From Bordetella parapertussis (GTDB lineage Bacteria > Pseudomonadota > Gammaproteobacteria > Burkholderiales > Burkholderiaceae_A): a DNA stretch of 64,000 nt. How positions within the stretch are numbered: the first letter of the stretch is position 1; each line of letters starts with the position of its first letter. Shown here piece by piece: positions 40,940 to 48,440 of this stretch. The position numbers and the translations under genes are program-made. The notes under the pieces were generated by a model. It was not told where the DNA came from. It made no database searches and saw nothing but the letters and a program-made list of their open reading frames with translations. The stretch spans positions 186,001 through 250,000 of the forward strand of contig CAMAXF010000001.1 of assembly GCA_945862305.1 (NCBI GenBank). The letters are read 5' to 3'.

Positions 40940-43930
40940 ATGTCAGTGATCAATACAAACACCAAAGCGTTGTTCTCACAGCAAGCTCTGAAGACCTCGG
41001 GGCGTGAGATGTCCAAAGCCATGGAGCAACTCTCCACGGGCAAGCGCATCAACACAGCTGGTGATGACGCAGCGGGCTTGGCGATCTCCACTCGGATGAC
41101 CCAGCAGATACGGGCCCTTAATCAGGCCGTCCGAAATGCTGGCGATGCCATATCGCTGATTCAGACGGCGGAGGGAGCGACCAACGAGATCACCGACATG
41201 CTCCAGCGGATGCGCGAGCTGGCGATCCAGGCGATCAACGATACGAACAGCAATGAAGACCGGAGCTACCTTGATCTAGAGTTTCAGCAACTCAAGAAGG
41301 AAATTGTTCGAATCTCCGACATGACGGAGTGGAACGGCTTCAAGGTGCTGAATGGATCGGCTGGTGAGCCAGTGGGCGAGAAGCCGGTCTACAAGGCCAC
41401 CTCGACCAGCGATTTCGATACAGTGTTTATAAGTCCCACGACATTTAGGGACATTTCTGGGGCTTCGGCTGGTGAGGCTCAGACAATCACTTTCGCCACT
41501 GACGTGGCGGCTGACGGTACTGTCACCGTTGACGGAATCGAGGTCGACGTTCTTAACGGTGACACCCCTGCGGAGGTCGCAGCCAAAGTCCACAGTGCAT
41601 TGCTTGCCTCGGATGAATATGGTGCTCAGTCGGGTCGGGTCGTTACAGTCAGCGGTGCTGTTGTAACGATTCGATTTTCAGCATCAGACGGCCCGGTCGA
41701 TCAACTCTCGAATGCGACTGTAAGTGCGGGTGTGGCCACAAGCGGTACTGTCGCAACGCCCGAGGAGGCGGTAGCCTCGACTACGGAGTCTTTCAATGCC
41801 AACGGTAAGTTTCTAAAGAGTGGCTCCCTCAGCTTCACGTCAGCGAACGGAGTTGTTACCGCAAGTTTCCTTGGAAACGATGGCATCACCACCACCATGA
41901 CGGGAACATTCGCGGCTGCGACTGGGACGGTAACGTTCGCTGCGACAGGAGAGAACGCCAAAGTTATCTCGGATACGTTGACCTACACATTCAGGAACGA
42001 GTCGGGAGCAGCGATGACGAACGCTGCCACGACAACAGATCTATCCGCCCGCACCGTCTCGCTCGACATAAGCGTTGAGGGTTCGGTCGGTCCCCTGCGC
42101 TCGGGCGATCTCATCATCAACGGCGTTGTCATTGGTGACTCCTATGTAACGGATGACGACATCTCACCGCCAAACAATGCTTCTGGCAGTGCGATCGCAA
42201 TCGCTGCTGCAATCAACCGCAAGATGGATGCCACCGGTGTACATGCCGTTGTGAATGAGAACGTCATGACGGGCTCGGCCATGTCGGCGACGAGCGCGGT
42301 TGAGGGTTATGTGGTGATCAACGGTTACACCTCGTCCTCGATTGAGACCACGCTCAATAACACGCGTGAATCCCGGGCTACGGTGGTCGAAGCCATCAAC
42401 TTTATTTCGCACCTGACTGGCGTAACAGCAGTTGACACAGGTGTGGATCGCGAAGGCATCAAGTTGGTTGCGGCCGATGGCCGAAATATCGAGGTCACCT
42501 TCAGCGGGTTGACGGGAGTGTCGGATGCGACATTTGAGGCTCGGACAGGTCTGAAGTCCGGCGTGCAAGCAGGCACTTATTCCTTGGAGTCTCGGGTGGA
42601 GGCGCCGATCACGATTGGCACCACAGTGACTTTTGATATTGGTCGCGCGCGCCTTACAGAAGGAGACTACACCGCGAATCGCTCGGAGCTGGTCACTGGA
42701 AGCCGCGCTGTAGTGACGGATGAAGATGACATTGTTCCTTTGAATCAGGGTGACCTGGTCATCAATGGTGTGGCCATTCGTTCCACGACGGAAGCCGACG
42801 ACACGGTGTCAAGTACCGTGGCGGCAACCTCTTCAAAGCAAGCCAGTGCGATCGCGATTGCTGCTGCCATTAATAGTGCGACATCAACGACTGGTGTGCA
42901 GGCAACCGCAATGTCGGCTTGCATCGAAGGCCTGCAGACGGTACGGACGAACACAGGGGAAGTGGATCTTTATATCAATGGCGTGGCTGTCACAATTGAT
43001 CTTGATGAGGGTACGACCGCTGGCGAGCGGGCGGATGAGGTTGTTGAAAAAGTCAACTACACGACGGGGCAGCATGGCGTAAGGGCCATCAAGAATGATG
43101 CTGGCGGAGTGCTTTTTGAGACAGTGGATGGGCGGAACCTATCGGTCTGGTTCGATAGCGATGACGCAGATGCTTTGGATTTCGGTTTGGCGGATTCTGA
43201 TGGAGTCGCAATTGCTGGTGTGACTTCAGCTGGCACAGTGTCCGAGACTGTCACTCCGACGACGGTGGCAACGGTCTATGGTCAAATCAAGTTAACGTCC
43301 TTACCGCCGTCCAACCCCGTTTTGCCGCCCGGGACTTCCTCGGTAGCAGGTGTTCCCTCTAGTCCGCCAATTTCAGTAGAGGCGGGTGTAAACGGATTTG
43401 CCAGTACCAGTAACTTTACCTCTCTGGGTTTCACCGAGATCACATTTGGTGGGGAGGTCGATGAAGCGGTTAGCAAGATGACGCCGCCTAGGACGGGCCG
43501 CTTGGCATTCCAGGTTGGAGCCTCGGCAAGCCAGCTCATCACGATCGATCTCGCCGACTTCGGAAAGGGTGGACCCATTACCAGTGAGATCACTGGCGAT
43601 GTCGACGAGACTGGCGACGGAATTCGAAACAAGATCAACTCGCGTGACTCCGCCACGGCCGTGTTGGCCAACCTCGACACCGTCATGGATAGGGTCAATG
43701 CGAACCGAGCCAACATGGGTGCGGTGATGAACCGCCTGACCCATGCCATGGATAACCTTAGCAACGTGTCGACAAACCAGTCGGCCTCGCGCTCTCAGAT
43801 CGAGGATGCGGACTACGCCAAGGCTTCCACCGAGTTGGCCCGCACGCAGATCATGCAGCAGGCCGCCACGGCGGTGTTGGCCCAGGCCAACATGAGTCAG
43901 CAGACGGTGCTGCAGCTGCTCCAGGGCTAA
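40940..43930 (+). CDS. Flagellin 2, giant
   Basis: D0/D1 ends are canonical (MSVINTNTKALFSQQALK, GDDAAGLAISTRMTQQIRAL; C-terminal SASRSQIEDADYAKASTELA). At 996 residues it is among the long flagellins. The insert contains: residues ~180-275 resembling the FlgK insertion; and two Flagellin_IN-type modules about 215 residues apart, starting GDLIINGVVI (389) and GDLVINGVAI (604), each followed by ASAIAIAAAIN-like sequence and TGV. It has a sigma-54 promoter, while flagellin 1 has a sigma-28-like one, so the two filaments proteins may be made at different times. No clear terminator follows. Confidence 0.93.
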   Translation: MSVINTNTKALFSQQALKTSGREMSKAMEQLSTGKRINTAGDDAAGLAISTRMTQQIRALNQAVRNAGDAISLIQTAEGATNEITDMLQRMRELAIQAINDTNSNEDRSYLDLEFQQLKKEIVRISDMTEWNGFKVLNGSAGEPVGEKPVYKATSTSDFDTVFISPTTFRDISGASAGEAQTITFATDVAADGTVTVDGIEVDVLNGDTPAEVAAKVHSALLASDEYGAQSGRVVTVSGAVVTIRFSASDGPVDQLSNATVSAGVATSGTVATPEEAVASTTESFNANGKFLKSGSLSFTSANGVVTASFLGNDGITTTMTGTFAAATGTVTFAATGENAKVISDTLTYTFRNESGAAMTNAATTTDLSARTVSLDISVEGSVGPLRSGDLIINGVVIGDSYVTDDDISPPNNASGSAIAIAAAINRKMDATGVHAVVNENVMTGSAMSATSAVEGYVVINGYTSSSIETTLNNTRESRATVVEAINFISHLTGVTAVDTGVDREGIKLVAADGRNIEVTFSGLTGVSDATFEARTGLKSGVQAGTYSLESRVEAPITIGTTVTFDIGRARLTEGDYTANRSELVTGSRAVVTDEDDIVPLNQGDLVINGVAIRSTTEADDTVSSTVAATSSKQASAIAIAAAINSATSTTGVQATAMSACIEGLQTVRTNTGEVDLYINGVAVTIDLDEGTTAGERADEVVEKVNYTTGQHGVRAIKNDAGGVLFETVDGRNLSVWFDSDDADALDFGLADSDGVAIAGVTSAGTVSETVTPTTVATVYGQIKLTSLPPSNPVLPPGTSSVAGVPSSPPISVEAGVNGFASTSNFTSLGFTEITFGGEVDEAVSKMTPPRTGRLAFQVGASASQLITIDLADFGKGGPITSEITGDVDETGDGIRNKINSRDSATAVLANLDTVMDRVNANRANMGAVMNRLTHAMDNLSNVSTNQSASRSQIEDADYAKASTELARTQIMQQAATAVLAQANMSQQTVLQLLQG

Positions 43931-44008
43931 TGCGGGCGCATGAGGCAAGGGGATACAGCGCAGGGTTTTGACTGGAAATCGGCCGAGCCTGCGCCTACAC
44001 TTGCCCTC

Positions 44009-44287
44009 ATGGATCGCCAGCCCACCGTGAAAACGAGCGCCACCGTTGCTGCAGCCAAGGCCAAAACGCCCGACTGCACGCAGCGTGTGAAGACTGTTTG
44101 CTCGGTCTGCCGCACCATTCGCGTCTACTTGATTTTTGCCATTCCGCTCATCTTTATGACCTTTGCAGGCGTGCGGATCGACTGGCCAGACATCAACATG
44201 ACGGCAATGGTGGGCAACATCTTCTTGGGGGCCTTTTGCCTCCTCGTGGCCTGGCGGATCTATGTCGACTACTTCCGTAAAAAATAG
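44009..44287 (+). CDS. Small two-helix membrane protein
   Basis: I do not recognise the family. The 92-residue protein has a basic, Cys-containing N-terminus (CTQRVKTVCSVCR) and two membrane helices (YLIFAIPLIFMTFAGV and NIFLGAFCLLVAWRIYV), ending in basic residues. ATG 44009 was preferred over the longer frame from 43940 because the extra residues look like translated leader. It overlaps the next gene by 26 bases. Confidence 0.5.
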   Translation: MDRQPTVKTSATVAAAKAKTPDCTQRVKTVCSVCRTIRVYLIFAIPLIFMTFAGVRIDWPDINMTAMVGNIFLGAFCLLVAWRIYVDYFRKK

Positions 44288-44492
44288 CCCGGTGCCCTCG
44301 GCCAGTGGCCGTCCAGATTGCTGGTCTTGTCAGCACTTTGCTGTGAGCTGGGATCCAAAGCTTCCCTATGCCTGTCGCCAGATGGGTTTTAAGAGCCGCG
44401 CGCTGCCGTGCCTGGAGGTGATTGGCGCGGACGGCCGCCCTTGCATGGGCTATGTGCGCAAGGCACGGCTTGGAGTGGCGCCAGCGCGTTAG
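44262..44492 (+). CDS. Small Cys-rich putative metal-binding protein
   Basis: A 76-residue protein with CWSCQHF, YACRQMG, LPCLEV and RPCMGY: five cysteines in a pattern that could bind zinc. Similar short proteins are common in betaproteobacteria, to my recollection, but I know no function. It starts inside the preceding membrane-protein gene. Confidence 0.55.
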   Translation: MSTTSVKNSPVPSASGRPDCWSCQHFAVSWDPKLPYACRQMGFKSRALPCLEVIGADGRPCMGYVRKARLGVAPAR

Positions 44493-44604
44493 TCCGGCTG
44501 GCTGCAGAGGTTTCGAACTGCCCTCAAGCAGCCTTATGTCAAACGTCAAAAAAATTGACGCCCAGACATCTCAATCGGATTTTTCGGTTGAAAACTAACT
44601 CACT

Positions 44605-44617
44605 TAGTGCAACACTA
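44605..44617 (+). promoter_or_regulatory. Dyad operator candidate of the XRE gene
   Basis: TAGTG-CAA-CACTA forms a perfect short dyad 22 bases before the XRE start, overlapping the region just after TTGAAAA (44588). It fits autoregulation by a HigA-type protein. Confidence 0.4.
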
Positions 44618-44638
44618 GAGCGTGGATGGAGAGCAGCG

Positions 44639-44956
44639 ATGACCACTAAACGCAAGGGCCGCTTACTTGCTGAAGTACGTGAAACTGCACAGGGCCTCAG
44701 CAATGCTGGCTTGATCAGCAAACGCCGCATGTCGGAGTTTGTTGTGCTGTGCAATTTAGAAGTCAAACCGTTGTCGGCGCTTCAAATTCGCCAGCTGCGC
44801 GAGAAAGAACATGTGAGCCAAGCGGTGTTTGCAGCCATTCTCAACACCAGCATCTCAACCATTCAAAAGTGGGAGCTAGGTGATAAAAAACCCAGTGGCC
44901 CCTCGCTCAAGTTATTGAGCCTGCTTGAGAAGAAAGGGCTTGAGGCGGTACTGTAA
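44639..44956 (+). CDS. XRE-family antitoxin-like protein (HigA-like), orphan
   Basis: A 105-residue protein whose C-terminal half is a helix-turn-helix (IRQLREKEHVSQAVFAAILN, TSISTIQKWELGDKKPSGPS), as in HigA/NadS antitoxins that bind their own operators. ATG 44639 has GGAGAG in front. No RelE/HigB-like toxin gene adjoins it: the upstream 147 bases are non-coding and the downstream gene is yhaV in opposite orientation. It may be an orphan left after toxin loss. Confidence 0.7.
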   Translation: MTTKRKGRLLAEVRETAQGLSNAGLISKRRMSEFVVLCNLEVKPLSALQIRQLREKEHVSQAVFAAILNTSISTIQKWELGDKKPSGPSLKLLSLLEKKGLEAVL

Positions 44957-44974
44957 GCCCAGGGTGTTCAACGC

Positions 44975-45454
44975 TTATGTTTTAAGTGGCGCTCTTTGCG
45001 CCTCGGCCAAAAGCTGATTCCAATCATCGGGCGGGTGACCGCCTTCGAGCATCCTTCGAAAAACCTTGTAGGCATCGTCGCCTCGCTCATACGCGCGCTT
45101 GCTGGCCTCGTCGTTGACCCAGGCGTAAACGATCACCTTGCTGGGCGCGTGATATCGAAAGAACAGACGGTACTGTTGGAAGAACTTTGCTCGGAACCAG
45201 TGCCTGCGTGCCTCGCCAAGGCTGGTGCCTTGTCGATACTCCTGCCGGGTTGGATCCTGGGGAATGATCTCAAGTGCCAGCCTCATGATGGCGGCCAGAC
45301 GCTTGCTCGCCTGCTTGTCGGCGTAGCCGACCGGATCTTTCCGCTTAAGGAGCTCTACCTGTTGGGCCAGTGCCTCGAGCTGAGCCAGAAATAGTGGGTG
45401 CGCGAACACTTTCCATCCATAAATGACCAAGGGCTCGGGCTGGACTCCGGTCAT
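44975..45454 (-). CDS. yhaV: Toxin YhaV
   Basis: A 159-residue RelE-superfamily ribonuclease toxin: GWKVFAHPLFLAQLEAL, KRLAAIMRLALEIIPQDPTR, HWFRAKFFQQYRLFFRYHAP, VYAWVNDEASKRAYERGDDA, YKVFRRMLEGGHPPDDW. These are the YhaV hallmarks. It overlaps prlF by four bases (ATGA), so toxin is translationally coupled to antitoxin. Confidence 0.9.
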   Translation of the reverse strand: MTGVQPEPLVIYGWKVFAHPLFLAQLEALAQQVELLKRKDPVGYADKQASKRLAAIMRLALEIIPQDPTRQEYRQGTSLGEARRHWFRAKFFQQYRLFFRYHAPSKVIVYAWVNDEASKRAYERGDDAYKVFRRMLEGGHPPDDWNQLLAEAQRAPLKT

Positions 45455-45780
45455 TCCTCATCTGCCGGTAGGGCCTCATCTAAATTGACCTCAATGCCCT
45501 TGGTTAGAGATTGAAGCCGATTGGCCAGGTCAGTATCCAAGGCCCGCAGCTGGGAGGGATGGCGAGCGATGTCCGTTGCAAGGAAGGCGAGGAATGGACC
45601 GAGCGCTGGGTCGTCCTCGTCGGATGCGTCGGCCCGCGTGAGCACCACCTCTCCACTCGGGCGGATGGAGTAATGGATTTTGTCTCGTTTTCCCAGTTTG
45701 AGCGCCCTGCGAACGGTCTCGGGCACTGTGGTCTGGTAGCGATCCGTGAGCGTGGATTGGACTTCAAGTGTGGTGGCCAT
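45451..45780 (-). CDS. prlF: Antitoxin PrlF
   Basis: A 109-residue protein with an AbrB-type N-terminal DNA-binding swapped hairpin (STLTDRYQTTVPETVRRALK, IHYSIRPSGEVVLTRAD) and an acidic C-terminus that wraps the toxin (GPFLAFLATDIARHPSQLRA). With YhaV it forms the repressor complex; two matching palindromes lie in its promoter. Confidence 0.88.
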   Translation of the reverse strand: MATTLEVQSTLTDRYQTTVPETVRRALKLGKRDKIHYSIRPSGEVVLTRADASDEDDPALGPFLAFLATDIARHPSQLRALDTDLANRLQSLTKGIEVNLDEALPADEE

Positions 45781-45813
45781 CTAAGGTCTCCATGCTGATG
45801 ACTGAATGGAGGC

Positions 45814-45855
45814 AGGATAATGCAGACGCATTACCATGTCAATGCAATTGCATTG
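45814..45855 (-). promoter_or_regulatory. prlF-yhaV promoter with two operators
   Basis: On the minus strand TTGACA (45837-45842) and TATCCT (45814-45819) are separated by 17 bases. AATGC-N4-GCATT occurs twice, at 45819-45832 and 45841-45854, 22 bases apart (two helical turns). The second is extended to a 16-base perfect palindrome CAATGCAATTGCATTG. One operator covers the spacer and -10, the other the -35. Confidence 0.8.
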
Positions 45856-45876
45856 TTATTGGGCTATTGAATGTGT

Positions 45877-45975
45877 CTATTTCACGAATTCTTTGAGCAG
45901 ACCCGACGCAGTCTTTTGTAAAGGGCCCAGATCCTGCTGAATGACGGTCCAGACCAGGTAAGGGTCGATCGACCC
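45877..45975 (-). pseudogene. HEPN (HepT/DUF86) C-terminal remnant A
   Basis: Immediately downstream of the MNT gene, 32 codons read IDPYLVWTVIQQDLGPLQK... to a TAG stop. This matches the conserved tail of HepT-type HEPN ribonucleases (DPxxVWxxV...DLPxL). A stop codon precedes it and no start or catalytic RxxxxH region is present, so only the C-terminus of the toxin remains. Confidence 0.6.
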
Positions 45976-45988
45976 TTAGGCTAGACGC

Positions 45989-46351
45989 CTATCGGGCGTC
46001 ATAAAGAATGACCTTCGTTTCTTCGATGTTGCTCAGAATGAATGGGTTGGTGAGGGATGCTGCTGTGACGAGGTCCACGGGTCGGGTAAACATCTCCTCG
46101 AGCTCTCCGAGAAGGCTGAAATAGGCGTTGCCGTAATTAAGCGGTGAGACATCCTCCATTTCAACAAGCAAATCGATGTCACTTGTCCCGGGCTCGAAGT
46201 GGCCAGTAACCGCAGAGCCGAAGGCCGACAAACTTTTGACGGGATAGCGCGTGCAAATGGCCCGAATTTGCGAGATTCGTGACCGAAGTTCAGGGGCCAG
46301 TTCGCCTCTGGGCCCTACAACGGGGGGATCTTGGATTTGAGTCTCCATCAT
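45989..46351 (-). CDS. MNT-type nucleotidyltransferase (MntA-like)
   Basis: A 120-residue minimal nucleotidyltransferase with the catalytic pattern FGSAVTGHFEPGTSDIDLLV (GS, then DxD), and the tail FTRPVDLVTAASL and ILSNIEETKVILYD typical of MNT proteins paired with HEPN toxins. Such enzymes neutralise HepT by adding AMP. The partner survives only as a C-terminal stub downstream. ATG 46351 is followed by a second ATG at 46348. Confidence 0.8.
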   Translation of the reverse strand: MMETQIQDPPVVGPRGELAPELRSRISQIRAICTRYPVKSLSAFGSAVTGHFEPGTSDIDLLVEMEDVSPLNYGNAYFSLLGELEEMFTRPVDLVTAASLTNPFILSNIEETKVILYDAR

Positions 46352-46420
46352 GGGCTTATGTTCGCCCGCTTACTAATCCTTGTAAACAAGTTGGCGGCAT
46401 CGCCGAGGTCCCTTCAAAAC

Positions 46421-46486
46421 CTGACTTTTCTCCAGCTAAGGCTTGTTTGGTCATGACCAAAACGTCAACAGCTGGAAAAAAGTCGT
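46421..46486. repeat. Nested palindromic element E1
   Basis: Outer arms GACTTTTCTCCAGCT (46423) and AGCTGGAAAAAAGTC (46470) pair at 14 of 15 positions; an inner perfect 16-base palindrome TTTGGTCATGACCAAA is centred on the same point, 46453.5. Between arms and core are eight mostly unpaired bases on each side. Element E2 at 49581-49646 has the same geometry and nearly the same sequence. Confidence 0.85.
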
Positions 46487-46525
46487 ACCTAAGGATCAAT
46501 CAACGCATTGGGTGCGGCGCTTAGC

Positions 46526-46554
46526 TTGACGATGCGGTGCAAGGCGCCCATAAT
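46526..46554 (+). promoter_or_regulatory. Promoter of fic, predicting a leaderless mRNA
   Basis: TTGACG, 17 bases, CATAAT, then six bases to the ATG at 46561. The transcript would begin at or next to the start codon. No ribosome site is present between promoter and ATG. Confidence 0.65.
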
Positions 46555-46560
46555 CGCCGC

Positions 46561-47682
46561 ATGAAAAGCGGAGATAAGCGCTATATCTGGCAGCAAGACA
46601 ACTGGCCGCAGTGGGCGTATGACCACGAACGACTAGCGCCGTTGCTCGCCCAGGTCCATCTGGCCCAGGGCCACCTCATGGGCCGCATGCACGATCTCGG
46701 CCTCGATCTGCGAGATCAGGCGGCCTTGCGGGTGCTCACCGAAGACGTGCTCAAAACCAGTGAAATCGAGGGTGAAACGCTCAGCCCCGAATCCGTCCGT
46801 TCCTCGATCGCGCGCCGGCTCGGTGTTGACATCGGCGCCTTGGCCCCGGCCGATCGGCATGTCGACGGCGTGGTGGACATGGTGCTCGATGCCACCCAGC
46901 AGCACGCCACCGCCCTGACCACCCAGCGCCTGTTTGGCTGGCACGCCGCACTGTTCCCCACTGGCTACAGCGGCCTTAACCAAATACGCGTTGGACGATG
47001 GCGTGACGATGCACAAGGTCCGATGCAGGTCGTCTCAGGCCCGATGCATCGCCAACGCGTTCACTTCGAGGCCCCCGCGGCGGATCGCCTGGATGTCGAG
47101 ATGGATGGCTTCTTGAGCTGGTTTAACCAGAGTAGTCAAGACGACCCTGTGATCAAGGCGGGCTTGGCCCACCTGTGGTTTGTCACCATCCACCCCTTCG
47201 AGGATGGCAATGGCCGCATGGCGCGCGCCGTGAGCGACATGGCCCTGGCGCGGGCTGAGCAATCAACCCAGCGCTTCTACAGCCTGTCGGCCCAGATGCA
47301 GCGCGAGCGCAAGGACTACTACGACTTGCTCGAGACTTCACAAAAAGGCGGCCTGGAGGTCACGGCTTGGTTGAAGTGGTTCTTGGGATGTCTGCTGCGC
47401 GCCATTCAGGGTGCCGACGAGACCCTTTCCCAGACATTGTCCAAGGCGCGTTTCTGGCAGCGGTGGGCCGGTCTGCCGTTCAATGAAAGACAGATCAAAT
47501 TGCTCAACAGACTGCTCGATGGTTTCGATGGAAAACTGACCAGCAGCAAGTGGGCGGCCATTGCAAAGTGCTCGCAGGACACGGCGCTCAGGGACATCAA
47601 TGAATTGCTGGCGCGAGGCGTATTGCAGAAAACCGCAGCCAGTGGGCGCAGCACAAGCTACGAGTTGGTTGGGCTCGCCTGA
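46561..47682 (+). CDS. Fic-family adenylyltransferase with N-terminal inhibitory helix
   Basis: A 373-residue Fic protein. The N-terminal IWQQDNWPQWAYD is the DUF4172 opening. The inhibitory motif TSEIEG (S/TxxxEG) lies near residue 63, and the active site HPFEDGNGRMAR near residue 219, so it is a class II, self-inhibited enzyme that transfers AMP to target proteins. The C-terminal ~90 residues (NERQIKLLNRLLDGFDGKLT ... SQDTALRDINELLARGVLQK) form a winged helix. It is the single gene between element E1 and the brnT-like gene. A sigma-70-like promoter sits directly against its ATG. Confidence 0.88.
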   Translation: MKSGDKRYIWQQDNWPQWAYDHERLAPLLAQVHLAQGHLMGRMHDLGLDLRDQAALRVLTEDVLKTSEIEGETLSPESVRSSIARRLGVDIGALAPADRHVDGVVDMVLDATQQHATALTTQRLFGWHAALFPTGYSGLNQIRVGRWRDDAQGPMQVVSGPMHRQRVHFEAPAADRLDVEMDGFLSWFNQSSQDDPVIKAGLAHLWFVTIHPFEDGNGRMARAVSDMALARAEQSTQRFYSLSAQMQRERKDYYDLLETSQKGGLEVTAWLKWFLGCLLRAIQGADETLSQTLSKARFWQRWAGLPFNERQIKLLNRLLDGFDGKLTSSKWAAIAKCSQDTALRDINELLARGVLQKTAASGRSTSYELVGLA

Positions 47683-47721
47683 CTCTTGGCATCTAACCCG
47701 TAAATGGATCGAGGAGCCACC

Positions 47722-47757
47722 TTGATTTAAGCTTAATGTGTGCATAAAATGCACACA
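47722..47757 (+). promoter_or_regulatory. brnT-brnA promoter with operator across the start codon
   Basis: TTGATT, 17 bases, TAAAAT, then six bases to ATG 47757. TGTGTGCAT-AAA-ATGCACACA (47737-47757) is a perfect 9-bp dyad covering the -10 box and the first base of the start codon, an ideal autorepressor site. As with fic, a leaderless transcript is predicted. Confidence 0.7.
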
Positions 47758-48041
47758 TGCCTGAGACAAAAAGCTATAACTGGAATTCAGAAAAAAACCA
47801 GATGCTGATTGAGGAGCGTGGCATATCGTTTGAGAGGATCGTCTTCGAAATCAGCATGGGAAATGAAGTTGCCGTGGTGATGCACCCCAACCAGGACAAA
47901 TACCCTGGGCAGATGATTTCCATGATCGAGGTCGATGACTACATCTTCCTCGTTCCCTTTATTGAGACCGAGTCCGAGATCTTTTTAAAAACCATCATTC
48001 CGAGTCGTAAAGCCACCCGACAATTTAGGAGTAAATCATGA
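47757..48041 (+). CDS. brnT: BrnT-like toxin
   Basis: A 94-residue protein with the BrnT layout: YNWNSEKNQMLIEERGISFE at the N-terminus (family FEWDxxKxxxNxxKHGVSFE), a beta-sheet core (VVMHPNQDKYPGQMISMIEV) and TIIPSRKATRQF at the end (family ISARxAxxxE). BrnT toxins are RelE-fold ribonucleases. The usual Lys-His before GISF is Glu-Arg here, so activity is uncertain. It overlaps the antitoxin by four bases. Confidence 0.72.
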   Translation: MPETKSYNWNSEKNQMLIEERGISFERIVFEISMGNEVAVVMHPNQDKYPGQMISMIEVDDYIFLVPFIETESEIFLKTIIPSRKATRQFRSKS

Positions 48042-48319
48042 CGAAGAAAACCCGCTACGACGACGAAGAGCTTGAGATCTTGCAGGCCCTGGAGTCAGGC
48101 AGTCTACAGCGTGTCAAAGATCCCGCGCGGCATCTTGAAGCCCACCGCGCAGCTGCCAGCGCCACCTTTAAAAAAGACCAGCGTCTGAACATTCGCATTT
48201 CCAGCCGGGATCTTAAAAACCTTCAGGCGCGCGCCTTGGAGGAGGGGATTCCTTACCAGACACTAGCCGCCAGCCTGCTGCAGAAGTATGTCAACGGCCA
48301 ACTGGTGAATCGTCGGTGA
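48038..48319 (+). CDS. CopG/BrnA-like antitoxin
   Basis: A 93-residue antitoxin. The N-terminal part is acidic and would contact the toxin (DDEELEILQALESGSLQRV). The C-terminal part is a ribbon-helix-helix (QRLNIRISSRDLKNLQARAL, GIPYQTLAASLLQKYVNGQL). It probably represses at the palindrome over the brnT start. It follows the toxin with an ATGA overlap. Confidence 0.78.
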   Translation: MTKKTRYDDEELEILQALESGSLQRVKDPARHLEAHRAAASATFKKDQRLNIRISSRDLKNLQARALEEGIPYQTLAASLLQKYVNGQLVNRR

Positions 48320-48335
48320 GAGCACGGCCTACTGA

Positions 48336-48428
48336 AGCGACATCGATCCGGTCTGGACCGTCATGGAGCATGATTTGGATCATCTGAAACAGAGCACCCC
48401 GAGCTTGCTGAGGCAATTCTTGAGTTGA
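48336..48428 (+). pseudogene. HEPN (HepT/DUF86) C-terminal remnant B
   Basis: About 30 codons read SDIDPVWTVMEHDLDHLKQ... to a TGA stop, again the HepT tail. The 15 bases GGTCTGGACCGTCAT are identical to remnant A on the other strand. It begins right after an in-frame stop and has no N-terminal domain. No MNT gene adjoins it. Confidence 0.55.
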
Positions 48429-48440
48429 AACTCGCTCAGT

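Noticed and set aside
43965..43976. TTTGACTGGAAA after flagellin 2 also occurs at 49627 next to E2; possible attachment-site duplicate
   Set aside because: A shared 12-mer is expected many times by chance in 64 kb, and no dyad surrounds the 43965 copy.
44544..44560. CGTCAA-AAAAA-TTGACG hairpin as a terminator
   Set aside because: No T run follows and the stem is short and AT-rich in the loop; it may be only chance.
46279..46524. Possible small gene across E1 on the plus strand
   Set aside because: No ribosome site or recognisable domain; the frame runs antisense through the MNT start and through the palindrome.
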